Part shown: positions 47,375 to 57,377 of the stretch, piece by piece
Numbering within the stretch: the first letter of the stretch is position 1
Layout of the letters: every line of letters starts with the position of its first letter
Position numbers and translations under genes: made by a program
Assembly (NCBI RefSeq): GCF_002836945.1
Contig: NZ_NIJM01000023.1
Location: 1-64,000, forward strand
DNA: 64,000 nt
Direction of reading: 5' to 3'
DNA from: Shewanella chilikensis
GTDB taxonomy: Bacteria; Pseudomonadota; Gammaproteobacteria; Enterobacterales; Shewanellaceae
Notes under the pieces: generated by a model
Seen by the model: only the letters and a program-made list of their open reading frames with translations
The model's database searches: none
Told to the model about the DNA's origin: nothing

Positions 47375-49267
47375 TCAGTCGCGACTGTCTTTGGGGGCTT
47401 GAAACTCGGTCAGGCTCATATCGGCGTGCAGTACGGCTATCCGCTTGGGGGCGCCGTTTTCTGCCAGTTCCAGAAGGCCGATACCGCTTTGGTTGACCAG
47501 GCGCTTGCTGGGGGCTCCATTGGGGCGGCGGCCGCGGATCGACATGCGTTTGCGTTTGGTCAGCAGATTGAGCGGCGAGAAATGCCCATAGAGCCAACCG
47601 TTGAGCTTATCAAACACAGGCAGCAGCTTTTCCGGGAACTGATTTTTGATGCCGCTGGCGGTGATCTGGTAGATGTTGGGACTGGCACGGCGAAAGCGGA
47701 TCCCTATGTCATAGGCAAAGGAGTAATGCACATCGCCGGAGAGGATCACAAACTCCTGCGGGGTACGTCTGTGCATGAAGATCGACAGCAGGGCGTTGGC
47801 GGCGCCGGGGTGTGCCATCCAGTTTTCGGCGTCCACCAGCAGCGAAGCACCTATGAGAGTGGCCGTGCGCTGCACAGCCTCAATCAGCTTGACCCCGAAA
47901 ATCGGCGCCGCCGACACTATGATGACCTTATCCTGCCCCAGCAGCGCCTGTTGTAGATCCATCAGCGCCTCCCAGTCCATCAGTCCGGAAGGCTTGGCCA
48001 GGTTGGATTCGCTGCGCCAGCGGCGGGTACGGGTATCCAGTACTACCATTCTGGGGTGAGTATCCAGGGTGTAGTGCCAGTTCTCACACTTGAGCAGCTT
48101 GTCTATCAGGGCATCCTGGCGCTCGCTGTCGGCCAGATAGAGGCCGCTCAGATCTTCGAAAAAGTCGGTAAACCTCTTGGGTTGATTGCCGAGAGCTTGA
48201 AACAGGGTGTACCCCAGCAAGGCATTGCCTATGATGCGCTTGGAGAAGGCGTGACCATAGGCGGCCTCTTCCCAGCGGGCCGTGAGGTTCCAGTCGTCGG
48301 TGATGTCATGATCATCGAAGATCATATAAGTAGGCAGATGCGCCAGCAGGCGCCTAACCTTGCCAAGACCCGCCTTGAACTCCAATAGATGTTGCCACTG
48401 GGTCTGCCACTCCTGTGCCCGTTTGCCGGTCAGCCCGGGTAACTGCTGCGGTAGTTCCAGTTGCTGCCACAGTTCCGGTGACCAGATTAAAAGATACAGG
48501 GCCGTGACTTCGGCGAAGCTCAGCAGATGGTTTTCAGCCATCGAAGAGGTGAATATGGGGTGATTGATATACCAGCGCCAAAGTGCTGTCTTGGCCGGAT
48601 ACTGGGTACGGGGCAAGAGCTGTTTTGGCCTTTGGTAGAGGGAGTCAGGGCCATAATCTATCTGCGCCGAGTCTTTGAGTGGGGCGTCACTAAAGCTTTC
48701 CTGCTTTAGTCCCAGCAGCTCGATTACCTGGGCAATGGCCACCAGGGTGGGGCCGGCCACGTCATCGACATAGAGCTGATCGCCGCTCAGCATCAGTAGC
48801 GCCGGGCGCTCGGCAGGGGCATTGTTCTGCTCCAGCAGAGTATCGGCCGCCACCAGTGCATCACCGCTGTGATGGTGCGGGTTGCGACAGGAGCCGTGCA
48901 GCAAACGATCCAGCCTGGGCTGCAGCACCAGTTCGGGGGAGGATTTGTCCGGATAACACAGACCTTCGATATCGGCGAACAGCGACTGACCATCGGCATC
49001 TTCCAAGCTATAACCCACGGCTTGCCCTTGGGGCAGTAATCCGGGAACCTCCAGGTGCAGCAGATACTGCCAGGCATGTTCGCCCAGTTGCACTCGGTGC
49101 ACTTGTTCTTCATTCAGCGGCAAGGGCGCCGACTTGTGACTCAACTTAAGCGTCAATTGCGGGCTCAACGGTTTGCTGCTGACCCACCAGAGGGTGAAAT
49201 GGTCCCGGTCGCAGTGACGCAATATCGGGCCGGCCAGGATCAGCGGCAAGGAAGAGGAAGTGGTCAT
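47375..49267 (-). CDS. PhoD-like metallophosphatase family protein
   Basis: A 630-residue protein with PhoD/alkaline-phosphatase-D-like motifs in order: GSCRNPHHHSGDAL, LMLSGDQLYVDDVAG, MIFDDHDITDDWN and VILSGDVHYSFAYD, which supply the metal-binding Asp, Asn and His residues. No signal peptide is evident, unlike secreted PhoD, so it is probably cytoplasmic, and the substrate is unknown. I use the ATG at 49267; the frame remains open to a GTG at 49312 with no ribosome-binding site. Confidence 0.85.
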   Translation of the reverse strand: MTTSSSLPLILAGPILRHCDRDHFTLWWVSSKPLSPQLTLKLSHKSAPLPLNEEQVHRVQLGEHAWQYLLHLEVPGLLPQGQAVGYSLEDADGQSLFADIEGLCYPDKSSPELVLQPRLDRLLHGSCRNPHHHSGDALVAADTLLEQNNAPAERPALLMLSGDQLYVDDVAGPTLVAIAQVIELLGLKQESFSDAPLKDSAQIDYGPDSLYQRPKQLLPRTQYPAKTALWRWYINHPIFTSSMAENHLLSFAEVTALYLLIWSPELWQQLELPQQLPGLTGKRAQEWQTQWQHLLEFKAGLGKVRRLLAHLPTYMIFDDHDITDDWNLTARWEEAAYGHAFSKRIIGNALLGYTLFQALGNQPKRFTDFFEDLSGLYLADSERQDALIDKLLKCENWHYTLDTHPRMVVLDTRTRRWRSESNLAKPSGLMDWEALMDLQQALLGQDKVIIVSAAPIFGVKLIEAVQRTATLIGASLLVDAENWMAHPGAANALLSIFMHRRTPQEFVILSGDVHYSFAYDIGIRFRRASPNIYQITASGIKNQFPEKLLPVFDKLNGWLYGHFSPLNLLTKRKRMSIRGRRPNGAPSKRLVNQSGIGLLELAENGAPKRIAVLHADMSLTEFQAPKDSRD

Positions 49268-49492
49268 CGGCGGGTTCTGCAGCCTCTCAGGAATGAAAAA
49301 GGGTGAATCCACAGGGTAAACAAGTGCTTTGGCTTTGAAAAGCCCCTAAAATGTGAAGCCTTGTTAATGATGTAAAGCGGCCGTGCCGAGGCGTCGACGG
49401 CAGACATTGACATTCCAGAGCCTCGCAATGCCATAGCCAACTTGGTATACCTGCCGATTCAATGCCTTTGCAGGTTTTCGGATGATAAACGG

Positions 49493-50785
49493 ATGAAAAG
49501 TACCCCGATGGGAATGACTGGCTTATTTGGCCGAACCGGTGGCCTGGCGGCGGCCGATCAACTGGCGTTGCTGCGGGTTTTGGGTTTGCTGCTGCAATTG
49601 GGGTTGACCCTGCTCGGCAGTGACGCCTTTGGCCTGACGCTGCAACCTGAACCCTTGTGGTGGGTGTTCGGGCTGGAAAGTGCCTACCTGGCCTTGACCC
49701 TGTGGTTGCGTCATCCTCTTTATCGTCAGAGTGCCGGTATCTTTATCGCCCTGTTGCTGGACACCCTGTTCTGGATCTCCTGGCTGTGGTTTTCCGGTGG
49801 TGCTACCAATGCCTTTATTTCGCTGCTGCTGGTGCCGATTGCGCTGGCGGCGGTCACCTTGCCCGCCTGGGGCAGTTGGAGCCTGGCTGCGTTGTCGACC
49901 CTGGCCTATAGCCTGATGATCTTAAGCTTGCCGGAAGGCCATATCCGTCATCAGGGGATGGATATGAGTTCACACTTCCTGGGGATGTGGCTCAACTTTG
50001 TGGTGTCGGCACTGGTGTTGACCACCAGTGTCGCCCTGATAAGCCGTCGTCTGCGACGCCAGGATACCGAGCTCGGTTGGCTGAGGGAAAATCAGCTGCG
50101 GCAGGAACAGCTGCTGGCGTTGGGCACAGCTTCGGCGCAGATGGCACACCAGTTGGCAACGCCACTGGCGAGCCTGAGATTACTGCTGGATGAAGCCATG
50201 GAAGAGGGTTTGGATGCCGAAGCGCAGGTGCAAATGGATCAGGCGTTGTCCCGCTGTGAAGTCACACTCAATGAATTGCGCCGCGCCACTGAATCGATTC
50301 GTGAGCGTCGCCGCCAGGCCGTGACATTGGCGGCACTGGGGCAAAATATGCGCCAGCAACTCATGCTGTTGATGCCCGAGGTGGATTTCAGTCTCACCCT
50401 GCCTGCTGGCCTGACTGAACGTGAAATTATCACAGATGCCAGTCTATTGCCGGCGCTGCTGGCGCTGGTGGATAACGCTGCCAAGGCTAGCCTTAACAAT
50501 ATAGGCGAGCCCAAGGTTGAAATTGGCTTCGATTCGCTCGGTGACACTCGGCTTGAAATTAACATCAAGGATTATGGCCGCGGCATAGAGGCCCATCTCT
50601 TGGGTGAGCTTGGACTGATGCCAGTGGCGAGCCGCACAGGTATGGGGGTTGCCGTGCTCTTGAGTCACGCCAGTCTGGAGAAGCTGGGGGGCGAGCTGGT
50701 GTTGCACAACGGCCCACAGGGCTGTGAAGCGCGTATCAGTCTGCCCTTATTGCCGGTTTCTGCCATTAAAGGAGATGCGGCATGA
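49493..50785 (+). CDS. RegB/PrrB-like sensor histidine kinase
   Basis: A 430-residue membrane kinase with about six transmembrane helices (residues 20-190), H-box SAQMAHQLATPLASLRLLL, N-box LVDNAAKASLNN and a late G-box (SRTGMGVAVLLSHASLEKLGG). In RegB the third helix region carries the quinone-sensing heptad GGxxNPF; here it reads GGATNAF, a one-residue departure. The stop overlaps the start of the response regulator by 4 bases. RegB/RegA pairs switch aerobic and anaerobic metabolism. The ATG at 49493 is my choice of start. Confidence 0.88.
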   Translation: MKSTPMGMTGLFGRTGGLAAADQLALLRVLGLLLQLGLTLLGSDAFGLTLQPEPLWWVFGLESAYLALTLWLRHPLYRQSAGIFIALLLDTLFWISWLWFSGGATNAFISLLLVPIALAAVTLPAWGSWSLAALSTLAYSLMILSLPEGHIRHQGMDMSSHFLGMWLNFVVSALVLTTSVALISRRLRRQDTELGWLRENQLRQEQLLALGTASAQMAHQLATPLASLRLLLDEAMEEGLDAEAQVQMDQALSRCEVTLNELRRATESIRERRRQAVTLAALGQNMRQQLMLLMPEVDFSLTLPAGLTEREIITDASLLPALLALVDNAAKASLNNIGEPKVEIGFDSLGDTRLEINIKDYGRGIEAHLLGELGLMPVASRTGMGVAVLLSHASLEKLGGELVLHNGPQGCEARISLPLLPVSAIKGDAA

Positions 50786-51312
50786 AGCGGCTATTGATAG
50801 TCGAAGATGACTTGGCGCTGGCGGCCATTTTGACACGGCGTATGCAGCGGCATGATTTTGAGTGCTGCCATGCCGAAGATGCCAGCCAAGCACTGCTCAG
50901 CGCCCGCAGCTGGCAGCCGAGCCATGTGCTGCTGGATATGAAATTGGCGCAAAGCAACGGCCTTAGCCTGATAGTACCGCTGCGAGCCAGCCTGCCCAAG
51001 GCCTGTATTGTGTTGCTCACCGGCTTTGCCAGCATAGCCACTGCGGTGGAGGCGGTGAAACTGGGGGCCGATAACTACCTGGCCAAGCCGGCCGACACCC
51101 GGACACTGCTGGCGGCACTCAAAGTCGAGCCTAAACCCCATACGGCTTCATCCTTGCCTGATGAAACCCCGCTGCACCCCAAGCGCTTGGAGTGGGAATA
51201 TATTCAGCAGGTACTCAATGCCAATAAGGGCAATGTCTCGGCCACCGCCCGCCAGTTGGGAATGCATCGCCGCACCCTGCAACGTAAGCTGGCCAAGAAG
51301 CCTGTTGCTTAA
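50782..51312 (+). CDS. RegA/PrrA-like response regulator
   Basis: A 176-residue regulator: receiver domain (residues 1-115) with acidic pocket ED at 8-9, phospho-acceptor Asp in VLLDMKL, Thr in LLTGFAS and Lys in LAKPAD; then a short linker and a Fis-type helix-turn-helix (GNVSATARQLGMHRRTLQRKL). This two-domain layout without an AAA+ domain is that of RegA/PrrA/ActR. It is translationally coupled to the kinase gene. Confidence 0.9.
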   Translation: MKRLLIVEDDLALAAILTRRMQRHDFECCHAEDASQALLSARSWQPSHVLLDMKLAQSNGLSLIVPLRASLPKACIVLLTGFASIATAVEAVKLGADNYLAKPADTRTLLAALKVEPKPHTASSLPDETPLHPKRLEWEYIQQVLNANKGNVSATARQLGMHRRTLQRKLAKKPVA

Positions 51313-51348
51313 AAAAATCCCGGCCTTCCGAGACGAGAAAAGGCCGGG
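51311..51348 (-). terminator. Intrinsic terminator between convergent genes
   Basis: CCCGGCCTT (51319-51327) and AAGGCCGGG (51340-51348) form a 9-bp stem, followed on the minus strand by a run of seven T. It suits the TonB-dependent receptor gene ending at 51431. Confidence 0.8.
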
Positions 51349-51430
51349 GCAGGTTCAATTGCAGTGGAAATCTCAACGGCTTGCGGGAGCACGGTGAGGA
51401 TGAACCCTTAAGCGGGCAACCGTGGCGCCC

Positions 51431-53476
51431 TTAAAAACGGTACTCGCCCATGACCCAGGCGTTGAGACCGGGTTGTGGTAAGCGCTCGCCGACGGCGATA
51501 TCACCGCCCATTACCCGGTTATAACCGGCGAGATGATCGACATATTCTCTATCCAGCAGGTTATCGACTCCGGCCTTGAGCATAAAGCTGTCACCGCGGT
51601 AACCGGCCGCCAGATTCACCAAGCCATAGCCTGCAGTTTCCTGCTCCAGCTGAGTGGCCGAGACCTTATCCTGGGCGGCAACCGCTACTGTCTCCAGGCG
51701 GGCAAACCAGCTGCCCTGATCCCAGTTGAGTCCCAGAGTCAGGTTGGGCGGGGCGATACGGTAAAGCTTGTCTTCCACGTCGCGGCGCTCACCATAGGTA
51801 TAGGCCGCTTGCAGATCCAGGCTCCACTGTTCATGCAACTGCCAGTGGGCGTTGATATCCATGCCGTAGAGCAGGGCGTCGGTATTGCTGAACACCAAGG
51901 TGTTGGCATCGCCGGCGGCGATAACGGCAGGATCATCCGTGGGCAGGCCTTGAATATAGTTGTCTATCCTTTGGACAAACACCCTTGGGGTCAGGTTGAA
52001 ATCCTGGCGGTGTAAATCCAGCCCCAGCTCCAGTTGCCAGGCGGTTTCCAGATCCAGGTCCATCTGGCCCACATAGGTGCGGCCATCGGCCAGCCCGCCG
52101 GTGGACTGCATCGGCACCCAGAGATAGCGCTGTTGATAGCTGGCACTGGCCTGTTTTCGTGCCAGACCGATTATGGCATCCAGCTCATTGTCGATTTCGA
52201 AGCGGCCGTTGATCACCAAGTCCAGCCCGGTATCGTTTTGGCTGCGATCGGCCTGATTGAATCTGTCCATCAGGGTCTTGATTGCCGGTTTCATCGCCGC
52301 CATAGAGTGACTCACGGCATCGGCATCAAACCTGTAGTGTTTCACCCGGCTGCCCAGTTGCCAGCTCCAGCGGCCAAAATCCTGTTGCCATTGGGCGTAG
52401 AGGCTATAAACACTGTCGTTGATACCGTTGAAGTTATCCACCCGGAACTTGCTGTTGCTGGGGTCTGTCACCACAGTATCGTGTTCGGCATGGCGCCAAT
52501 CAAAGCCAAATTCCCAGCTGTCTTTCGCCATTTGCCAATGGCCGTCGAAACTCTTGGAGTCGGCTATGGTGTAGCGCGGTGCCATGGTAGGCATTTTCAT
52601 CCGTAGGCTGAAGTTGTCCATGCCGTGACGGGCATCGCTGTAGCCCAGATGCCAGCGCATCTGCCAATCGGCCAGCAGGTGCTCACCACTGAGTTTGAAT
52701 CTGTCAGTGCGGATATAGTCGATATCCATCGGCAGCGCCGGGGTGGCGGCATCTGTGGTTTCCAGATGCTGGAACGAGAAGGCTATCGACTCATCATCGG
52801 CGTTGCTGTCGGCCAGGTTGAATCTGTATTCACCGCCGAACACCTGCTTGTCGTAGACCCCTGGCAGTAATCTGTGGTTATCGCCGCTCTCGGGCACATC
52901 ATTGCCCTTGAACAAGTCGCCATACAGCATGAGTGCCTGACGCTCGCCGCCGAAGTTGCTCTTGACGCCGATGCGACTCTGCTCGCCATTATGCTGGTAT
53001 TGGCCGCTGACCAGGCCGCTGACTTCATCGAAACGGGCCTGGGACTCCACTACCCGGATACTGCCACCCAAGGTATCGACGCCGCTGGCGACTGGGGCTA
53101 TGCCGCGATCCAGTTCGAGTTGCTCTGTGATTACAGGCACGGCATAACTCAAGGGAGTATCCATGGCGTTGGGACCGGCGCCGGCCATGCTCATGCCGCC
53201 GACCTGGGTTTCGACTCTATCGCCAAAGAGGCCTCGGTACTGGGCTATGCCGGTTAGTGGGCCGTTACTGTTGACGTTGGCGCCGGGCAGTGACTTGAGC
53301 AGACCACTGATATCGGCCTTGGGCGCGGTGGCTTCAGGCGAGGTCTGCAGCACGCTGCTCTGTACGCTGCCGCGCACCACCAGCACTTCCATGGGAGAAT
53401 CACTGGCCTTGGCGGCAGTGCCCAGACCGATTATAGGCAGTAAAGCCAGAGCGAGAGGAGAAGGTGAAAAGCGCAT
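51431..53476 (-). CDS. TonB-dependent outer-membrane receptor (OprC/NosA-like plug)
   Basis: A 681-residue receptor: signal peptide at 1-24, a TonB-box-like MEVLVVRG at about 29-36, a plug domain (about 45-150) with YRGLFGDRVETQVGGM and GAGPNAMDTPLSY, and a beta-barrel ending in Phe (MGEYRF). The plug resembles the copper-linked OprC/NosA group, but the metal or substrate is not proven. It lies between the RegB/RegA pair and the TtrR/ThsR-type regulator, all minus or convergent, with no evident co-transcribed gene. Confidence 0.83.
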   Translation of the reverse strand: MRFSPSPLALALLPIIGLGTAAKASDSPMEVLVVRGSVQSSVLQTSPEATAPKADISGLLKSLPGANVNSNGPLTGIAQYRGLFGDRVETQVGGMSMAGAGPNAMDTPLSYAVPVITEQLELDRGIAPVASGVDTLGGSIRVVESQARFDEVSGLVSGQYQHNGEQSRIGVKSNFGGERQALMLYGDLFKGNDVPESGDNHRLLPGVYDKQVFGGEYRFNLADSNADDESIAFSFQHLETTDAATPALPMDIDYIRTDRFKLSGEHLLADWQMRWHLGYSDARHGMDNFSLRMKMPTMAPRYTIADSKSFDGHWQMAKDSWEFGFDWRHAEHDTVVTDPSNSKFRVDNFNGINDSVYSLYAQWQQDFGRWSWQLGSRVKHYRFDADAVSHSMAAMKPAIKTLMDRFNQADRSQNDTGLDLVINGRFEIDNELDAIIGLARKQASASYQQRYLWVPMQSTGGLADGRTYVGQMDLDLETAWQLELGLDLHRQDFNLTPRVFVQRIDNYIQGLPTDDPAVIAAGDANTLVFSNTDALLYGMDINAHWQLHEQWSLDLQAAYTYGERRDVEDKLYRIAPPNLTLGLNWDQGSWFARLETVAVAAQDKVSATQLEQETAGYGLVNLAAGYRGDSFMLKAGVDNLLDREYVDHLAGYNRVMGGDIAVGERLPQPGLNAWVMGEYRF

Positions 53477-53552
53477 ATCTTATTGATTTTGGTTGTTTTG
53501 GGTGACCCATTCTGGGTCTTGTGCGCGGGCGGGGCAAAGCTAAACAACCAAA

Positions 53553-53572
53553 GTGCGACAAGCTGTCGCACC
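53553..53572 (-). terminator. Intrinsic terminator after the TtrR/ThsR-type regulator
   Basis: GTGCGACA and TGTCGCAC are perfect arms around AGC; on the minus strand TTTGGTTGTTT follows, 12 bases past the stop at 53584. Confidence 0.75.
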
Positions 53573-53583
53573 CGGGATGGGAG

Positions 53584-54201
53584 TCAAACCAAGGGAGTGA
53601 ACTTGATCAGTTCGGCAATACTGTGGACGCCAAGCTTTTTCATGATCTTGGCCCTATGTACCTCTATGGTTCGCAGCGACAGATAGAGAGCTTCGGACAT
53701 CTGTTTATTGGTCATTCCCTGCACCAGAAGTTGCAATACCTGCTGCTCGCGCTCGGTCAGGGTGGCGTATTTCTGCTGCAGTTGTTGCTGTTCATGGGTC
53801 TTGAGGCTGTAGTCGAAGGCTTTTTCGATAGCGGCGGCCAGCGCCTTGCCGGCCACGGGTTTCTGGAAAAAGTCGCAGGCTCCCTGACGAAAGGCGTCAA
53901 CGGCCATTGGCAGATCGCCATGGCCGGTAAGAAAGATGATCCCCAAGGGACTGTTGGCCTCCAGTAGTCTCTGTTGTACCTGCTGGCCTGTGAGTTCAGG
54001 CATGCGGCTGTCGAGGATCACGCAGCCTGGCGCCTCCAACTCAGCGTCCTGGAGAAATGCCTGGCCGCTGTCAAAGGCTTGCAGCTGATAACCGAATTGG
54101 CTCAGCATAAAGCCGAGTGAATCCCGGACGGCGGCATCGTCGTCCACCAAATAAAGCGCTACGTCAGTCACATACTTGCCTCTCTCAGGTGAATAAGCCA
54201 A
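53584..54201 (-). CDS. TtrR/ThsR-type LuxR-family response regulator
   Basis: A 205-residue two-domain regulator. The receiver domain has the acidic pocket VDDD near residue 20, phospho-Asp in VILDSRMPEL, and Thr and Lys in FLTGHGD and FQKPV (FixJ-like). The LuxR-type helix-turn-helix is LTEREQQVLQLL...MSEALYLSLRTIEVHRAKIMKKL, given in part. It diverges from the paired kinase across 140 bases. The first in-frame start may be the one at 54201 or an internal codon near VTDVALYLVDDD. Confidence 0.88.
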   Translation of the reverse strand: MAYSPERGKYVTDVALYLVDDDAAVRDSLGFMLSQFGYQLQAFDSGQAFLQDAELEAPGCVILDSRMPELTGQQVQQRLLEANSPLGIIFLTGHGDLPMAVDAFRQGACDFFQKPVAGKALAAAIEKAFDYSLKTHEQQQLQQKYATLTEREQQVLQLLVQGMTNKQMSEALYLSLRTIEVHRAKIMKKLGVHSIAELIKFTPLV

Positions 54202-54340
54202 TCCTAATCTTTGTCGTGGTGAGGCTCAAACTCGGTTGTTGGCTTTTAGAGCCAGATCACTGAGGTGTTGGCCGACATTTGCCCTCCATCAAGTTATTTT
54301 TTTGCTGTCTGTATTAGCTTATCTTCATGGATAAAAGGGA

Positions 54341-56203
54341 GTGGGAATGGCCAGAATATTAATCTTGATACTGTTGTTGGGGGCCGGGTGTGCTTCGGCT
54401 TCGGCGCAACTGTATGAACCGGCGACCGATGCCGAAATGGGTGACGAGCCCATAGAGGCCGTGTTTCGGGTCGGAGTGCTGGCCAATCATGGTGTGGCTC
54501 AAGCCAAAGAGAGATGGCGCCCCATGATGCAATATCTCAGCCAAGAACTTCCAGGAAATCGCTTCGAGGTCGAACCGCTGACTTTTGAGCAAATGAGCCA
54601 GCAATTGCTGGAGCACAGGATCCACTTTATCGTGACCAACCCAGGGCAATACCTTAGCCTCAGCAGCAAGCTGCCCCTGTCATGGCTGGCTACCATGCGT
54701 AGTCGCAAGCATTTGGGAACTACCTTTGCTATCAGCTCGGCTATCATAGTGCGGGCCGACAGCCCGGTGCGCAATATTGAGGAGCTGCGTGGTGCTACTG
54801 TGGTGGCCAGCGATCCTCAGGCGCTGGGGGGATATCAGGCGACAGTAGGCTTGCTCAACAAGCGTGGCTTTGCTGCCAAGCGTTTTTTCGGCGAAGTGCG
54901 TTTTTTGGGGTTTCCGCTGGAGCCTCTGGTTTACCAGGTGCGTGACCGCACTGTCGATGCCGCCATTACTCCCTTCTGTACCCTTGAGGAGATGGTGGAA
55001 ACCGGCTTGGTGCAACGTCAGGACTATCGGGTAATCAACGGCGTCAAGCCCGAGGGGTATGACTGCGAGACCAGCAGTGCCCTCTATCCCAACTGGTCAT
55101 TTGCCGCCTCTGATCTGGTGCCCAGTCATATCACCCAAGCGGTGACCCGGGCGCTGTTCGACTTGCCTTCCGACTCTGAAGCGGCGATCAAGGCCGACAC
55201 CATGGGCTGGACAGCTCCTATCAGTCAGCTCAAGGTGATCAAACTATATGAGGAGCTGGATCTTCACGGCGGCCCACCTCCTCTGTATGAAGCCGCCATC
55301 GACTGGGTACGCAAGAACAAGGAGTGGGGCGGAGCGCTGCTGTTACTGTTCCTGATCTCCACTCTCTACCACCTGTGGCTGGAATATAAGTTTCGCCAGA
55401 AGAGTGAATTCCTGTTGGCAACAGAGCGACAACTGCGGGACAAAGAGTTGCAACTGGAACGAATGCAAAGTGCCGCTATTCTGGGCGAAATTGGTGCCGG
55501 GCTGGCGCATGAGCTCAATCAGCCGATTGCCGCTATTACCCAATACAGTGAAGGCGCCATGATGGTGCTGGAGCAGCGCGCTGCCGAGGGCTGTGGCGAG
55601 CGCGCCGATGCCATGCGTGAGGTGCTGACCAAGATCAATAATCAGTCTATCCGCGCAGGGGCCGTGGTGCATCGTATTCGCGGTTTGCTGCGTCGGCGCC
55701 GGGCCGAATCTGAGCCAGTGGTGATAGAGTCACTGCTCAGGGATGCACTGGCGCTGTTTCAGCGGCCGATGGAGCAGCAGGGCGTCGAGCTCAAAATAAG
55801 TCGCCGCGGGTCGGAGCGGCCGTTGCTGGGGGATGCTGTAGGGCTGAGTCAGATGCTGGTTAACCTGCTGAAAAATGCTATGGATGCCCTGGATGAAGTT
55901 TCGGGTAAACGGGAGATCCAGCTCAAACTCGACTATCAGGCCGCGCCCCCCGCAGCCGGGACCAAGGGAGACTGGCTGCTGCTGGAACTCTTGGATACAG
56001 GCATAGGCCTCAGCGCCTCGGCGGCGGAGTTGATGCTGTCTTTTGCTACCACCAAGGAGGATGGCTTGGGGCTGGGATTGGCTATCTGCCGCGACGTGGT
56101 GACTCAGCATAATGGTCATCTGGAGCTGGAAAACCGCCGCGAGTGCCGCGGTTGCCGGGTGCGGGTGTGGCTGCCTATGGGGGCACCATCCCGGAATGAA
56201 TGA
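54341..56203 (+). CDS. TtrS/ThsS-type sensor histidine kinase
   Basis: A 620-residue sensor. A signal segment (about 1-22) precedes a PhnD/phosphonate-binding-like periplasmic domain (about 40-310), then a single membrane helix (GALLLLFLISTLYHLWL, about 330-346), a coiled linker, and a kinase core with H-box GLAHELNQPIAAITQYSEG, N-box NLLKNAMDAL, and G-boxes DTGIGL and DGLGLGLAI. This is the domain order of TtrS (tetrathionate) and ThsS (thiosulfate) sensors known from Shewanella and enterics. Which sulfur compound it senses cannot be told from sequence. Confidence 0.9.
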   Translation: MGMARILILILLLGAGCASASAQLYEPATDAEMGDEPIEAVFRVGVLANHGVAQAKERWRPMMQYLSQELPGNRFEVEPLTFEQMSQQLLEHRIHFIVTNPGQYLSLSSKLPLSWLATMRSRKHLGTTFAISSAIIVRADSPVRNIEELRGATVVASDPQALGGYQATVGLLNKRGFAAKRFFGEVRFLGFPLEPLVYQVRDRTVDAAITPFCTLEEMVETGLVQRQDYRVINGVKPEGYDCETSSALYPNWSFAASDLVPSHITQAVTRALFDLPSDSEAAIKADTMGWTAPISQLKVIKLYEELDLHGGPPPLYEAAIDWVRKNKEWGGALLLLFLISTLYHLWLEYKFRQKSEFLLATERQLRDKELQLERMQSAAILGEIGAGLAHELNQPIAAITQYSEGAMMVLEQRAAEGCGERADAMREVLTKINNQSIRAGAVVHRIRGLLRRRRAESEPVVIESLLRDALALFQRPMEQQGVELKISRRGSERPLLGDAVGLSQMLVNLLKNAMDALDEVSGKREIQLKLDYQAAPPAAGTKGDWLLLELLDTGIGLSASAAELMLSFATTKEDGLGLGLAICRDVVTQHNGHLELENRRECRGCRVRVWLPMGAPSRNE

Positions 56204-56234
56204 TTATCCTTGACTCAAGTCGCTGGTGTCGGCT

Positions 56235-57377
56235 TTATCGCAGTGCCCCAAGGGTTTGCCACTGACGGCGGCCGAACTCCAATACCACGCCTACAGCCAA
56301 ACCGGCGGCGGCATTGACGGCCAGGCTCACCACAGCGGTCGCCAGGATAACAAAGATACAGAAAGGCTTGCCGTCCAAGAGGCGTTTGGACCAGGCCAAC
56401 TGCAAGCCGGCGGTGGACAGCAGACTACCGAGAATAGCCAGCGGAATAAGGCTCAGCAGCCAGGCCACGTTTTCCCCCCAGGAGAGGGCTATCAGCAGGC
56501 AACTGCCGCCGAAGATTAGCGGCGCCCACAGGCGGCGGGCACCGAAATGGTATTGCACCGCCAACCCTCCGGCACCGTGGCACATGGCCGAAGCACCGAA
56601 GGGACTCAGCAGCAGATTGGCCAGGCCAGAGCTGGTGGCAAAGGCCTTGGGGCTGAAACGCTTGCTGTCTTCGGGGAACTTCTCTTTGGCCATTACTGAG
56701 GTGGCGATAACGGCATTGGTCAAAGTCAACGCCAGTTGCGGCAGCACCAACAGGGTTGCCGCGGCTCCCCAGTCATTTAACTCGGGCCAGCTCAAGTGCC
56801 AAGGCGTGTTGTTGAACACAAAGCTGCTGTCGCTGCCGCCTTGCTGGTATTGCCATAGCATGCCGAGGGCAATCACCAAGGGCATGGCCAGATAGCGCAG
56901 CGGGATAAAGCGGGCAAAGAAAATCAGTGCGAAGGCGCCGAATCCCAGCACAGGCTCGTCGGCCATCATCTTGAAGCCCATCCACAACAGTTGCAGCCCT
57001 ATGGCCAGTTGGATGCCGACACTGATAGCCTGGGATATTTGCCGCGACAGCCAACTGATGGCGCCGGAAGCCGCCAGTACCAGCAGTATTACTCCCATCA
57101 GCATGGCGCTGGCTTGCATCATGCCGGGTGTCAGCCCCTGGGCGATGACCAGGGCGGCAATCACTTTCATGGGTTGCACGGGAATGGGGCGGCGATAAAA
57201 CAGGGCTGTGGCCAGGGCAAAGAGACCGAAACCGAGAAAAATGCCTTGGGGAGAAAACTGATTCAGAGCTATCAACCCAAGCACCAGAGGGAGAAAGGTT
57301 CCCAGATCGGCAAAGGCGCCGCTAAGCTCACCCAGGGAGCGGTTTAATGAGGAAAAAGTCTTGCCGTTTGTTGTCAT
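56235..57377 (-). CDS. MOT1-type molybdate/sulfate transporter family protein
   Basis: A 380-residue polytopic membrane protein with about ten hydrophobic segments. It begins with the family signature NRSLGELSGAFADLGTFLPL, and has RRPIPVQPMKVIAALVIAQGL in part and a later QLALTLTNAVIATSV. Such proteins belong to the MFS_MOT1 family, to which plant and bacterial molybdate carriers belong, related to SulP sulfate carriers. Position between the sulfur-oxyanion sensor and a molybdoenzyme makes molybdate supply plausible. Start at the ATG (57377); a GTG at 57389 is an alternative. Confidence 0.82.
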   Translation of the reverse strand: MTTNGKTFSSLNRSLGELSGAFADLGTFLPLVLGLIALNQFSPQGIFLGFGLFALATALFYRRPIPVQPMKVIAALVIAQGLTPGMMQASAMLMGVILLVLAASGAISWLSRQISQAISVGIQLAIGLQLLWMGFKMMADEPVLGFGAFALIFFARFIPLRYLAMPLVIALGMLWQYQQGGSDSSFVFNNTPWHLSWPELNDWGAAATLLVLPQLALTLTNAVIATSVMAKEKFPEDSKRFSPKAFATSSGLANLLLSPFGASAMCHGAGGLAVQYHFGARRLWAPLIFGGSCLLIALSWGENVAWLLSLIPLAILGSLLSTAGLQLAWSKRLLDGKPFCIFVILATAVVSLAVNAAAGLAVGVVLEFGRRQWQTLGALR

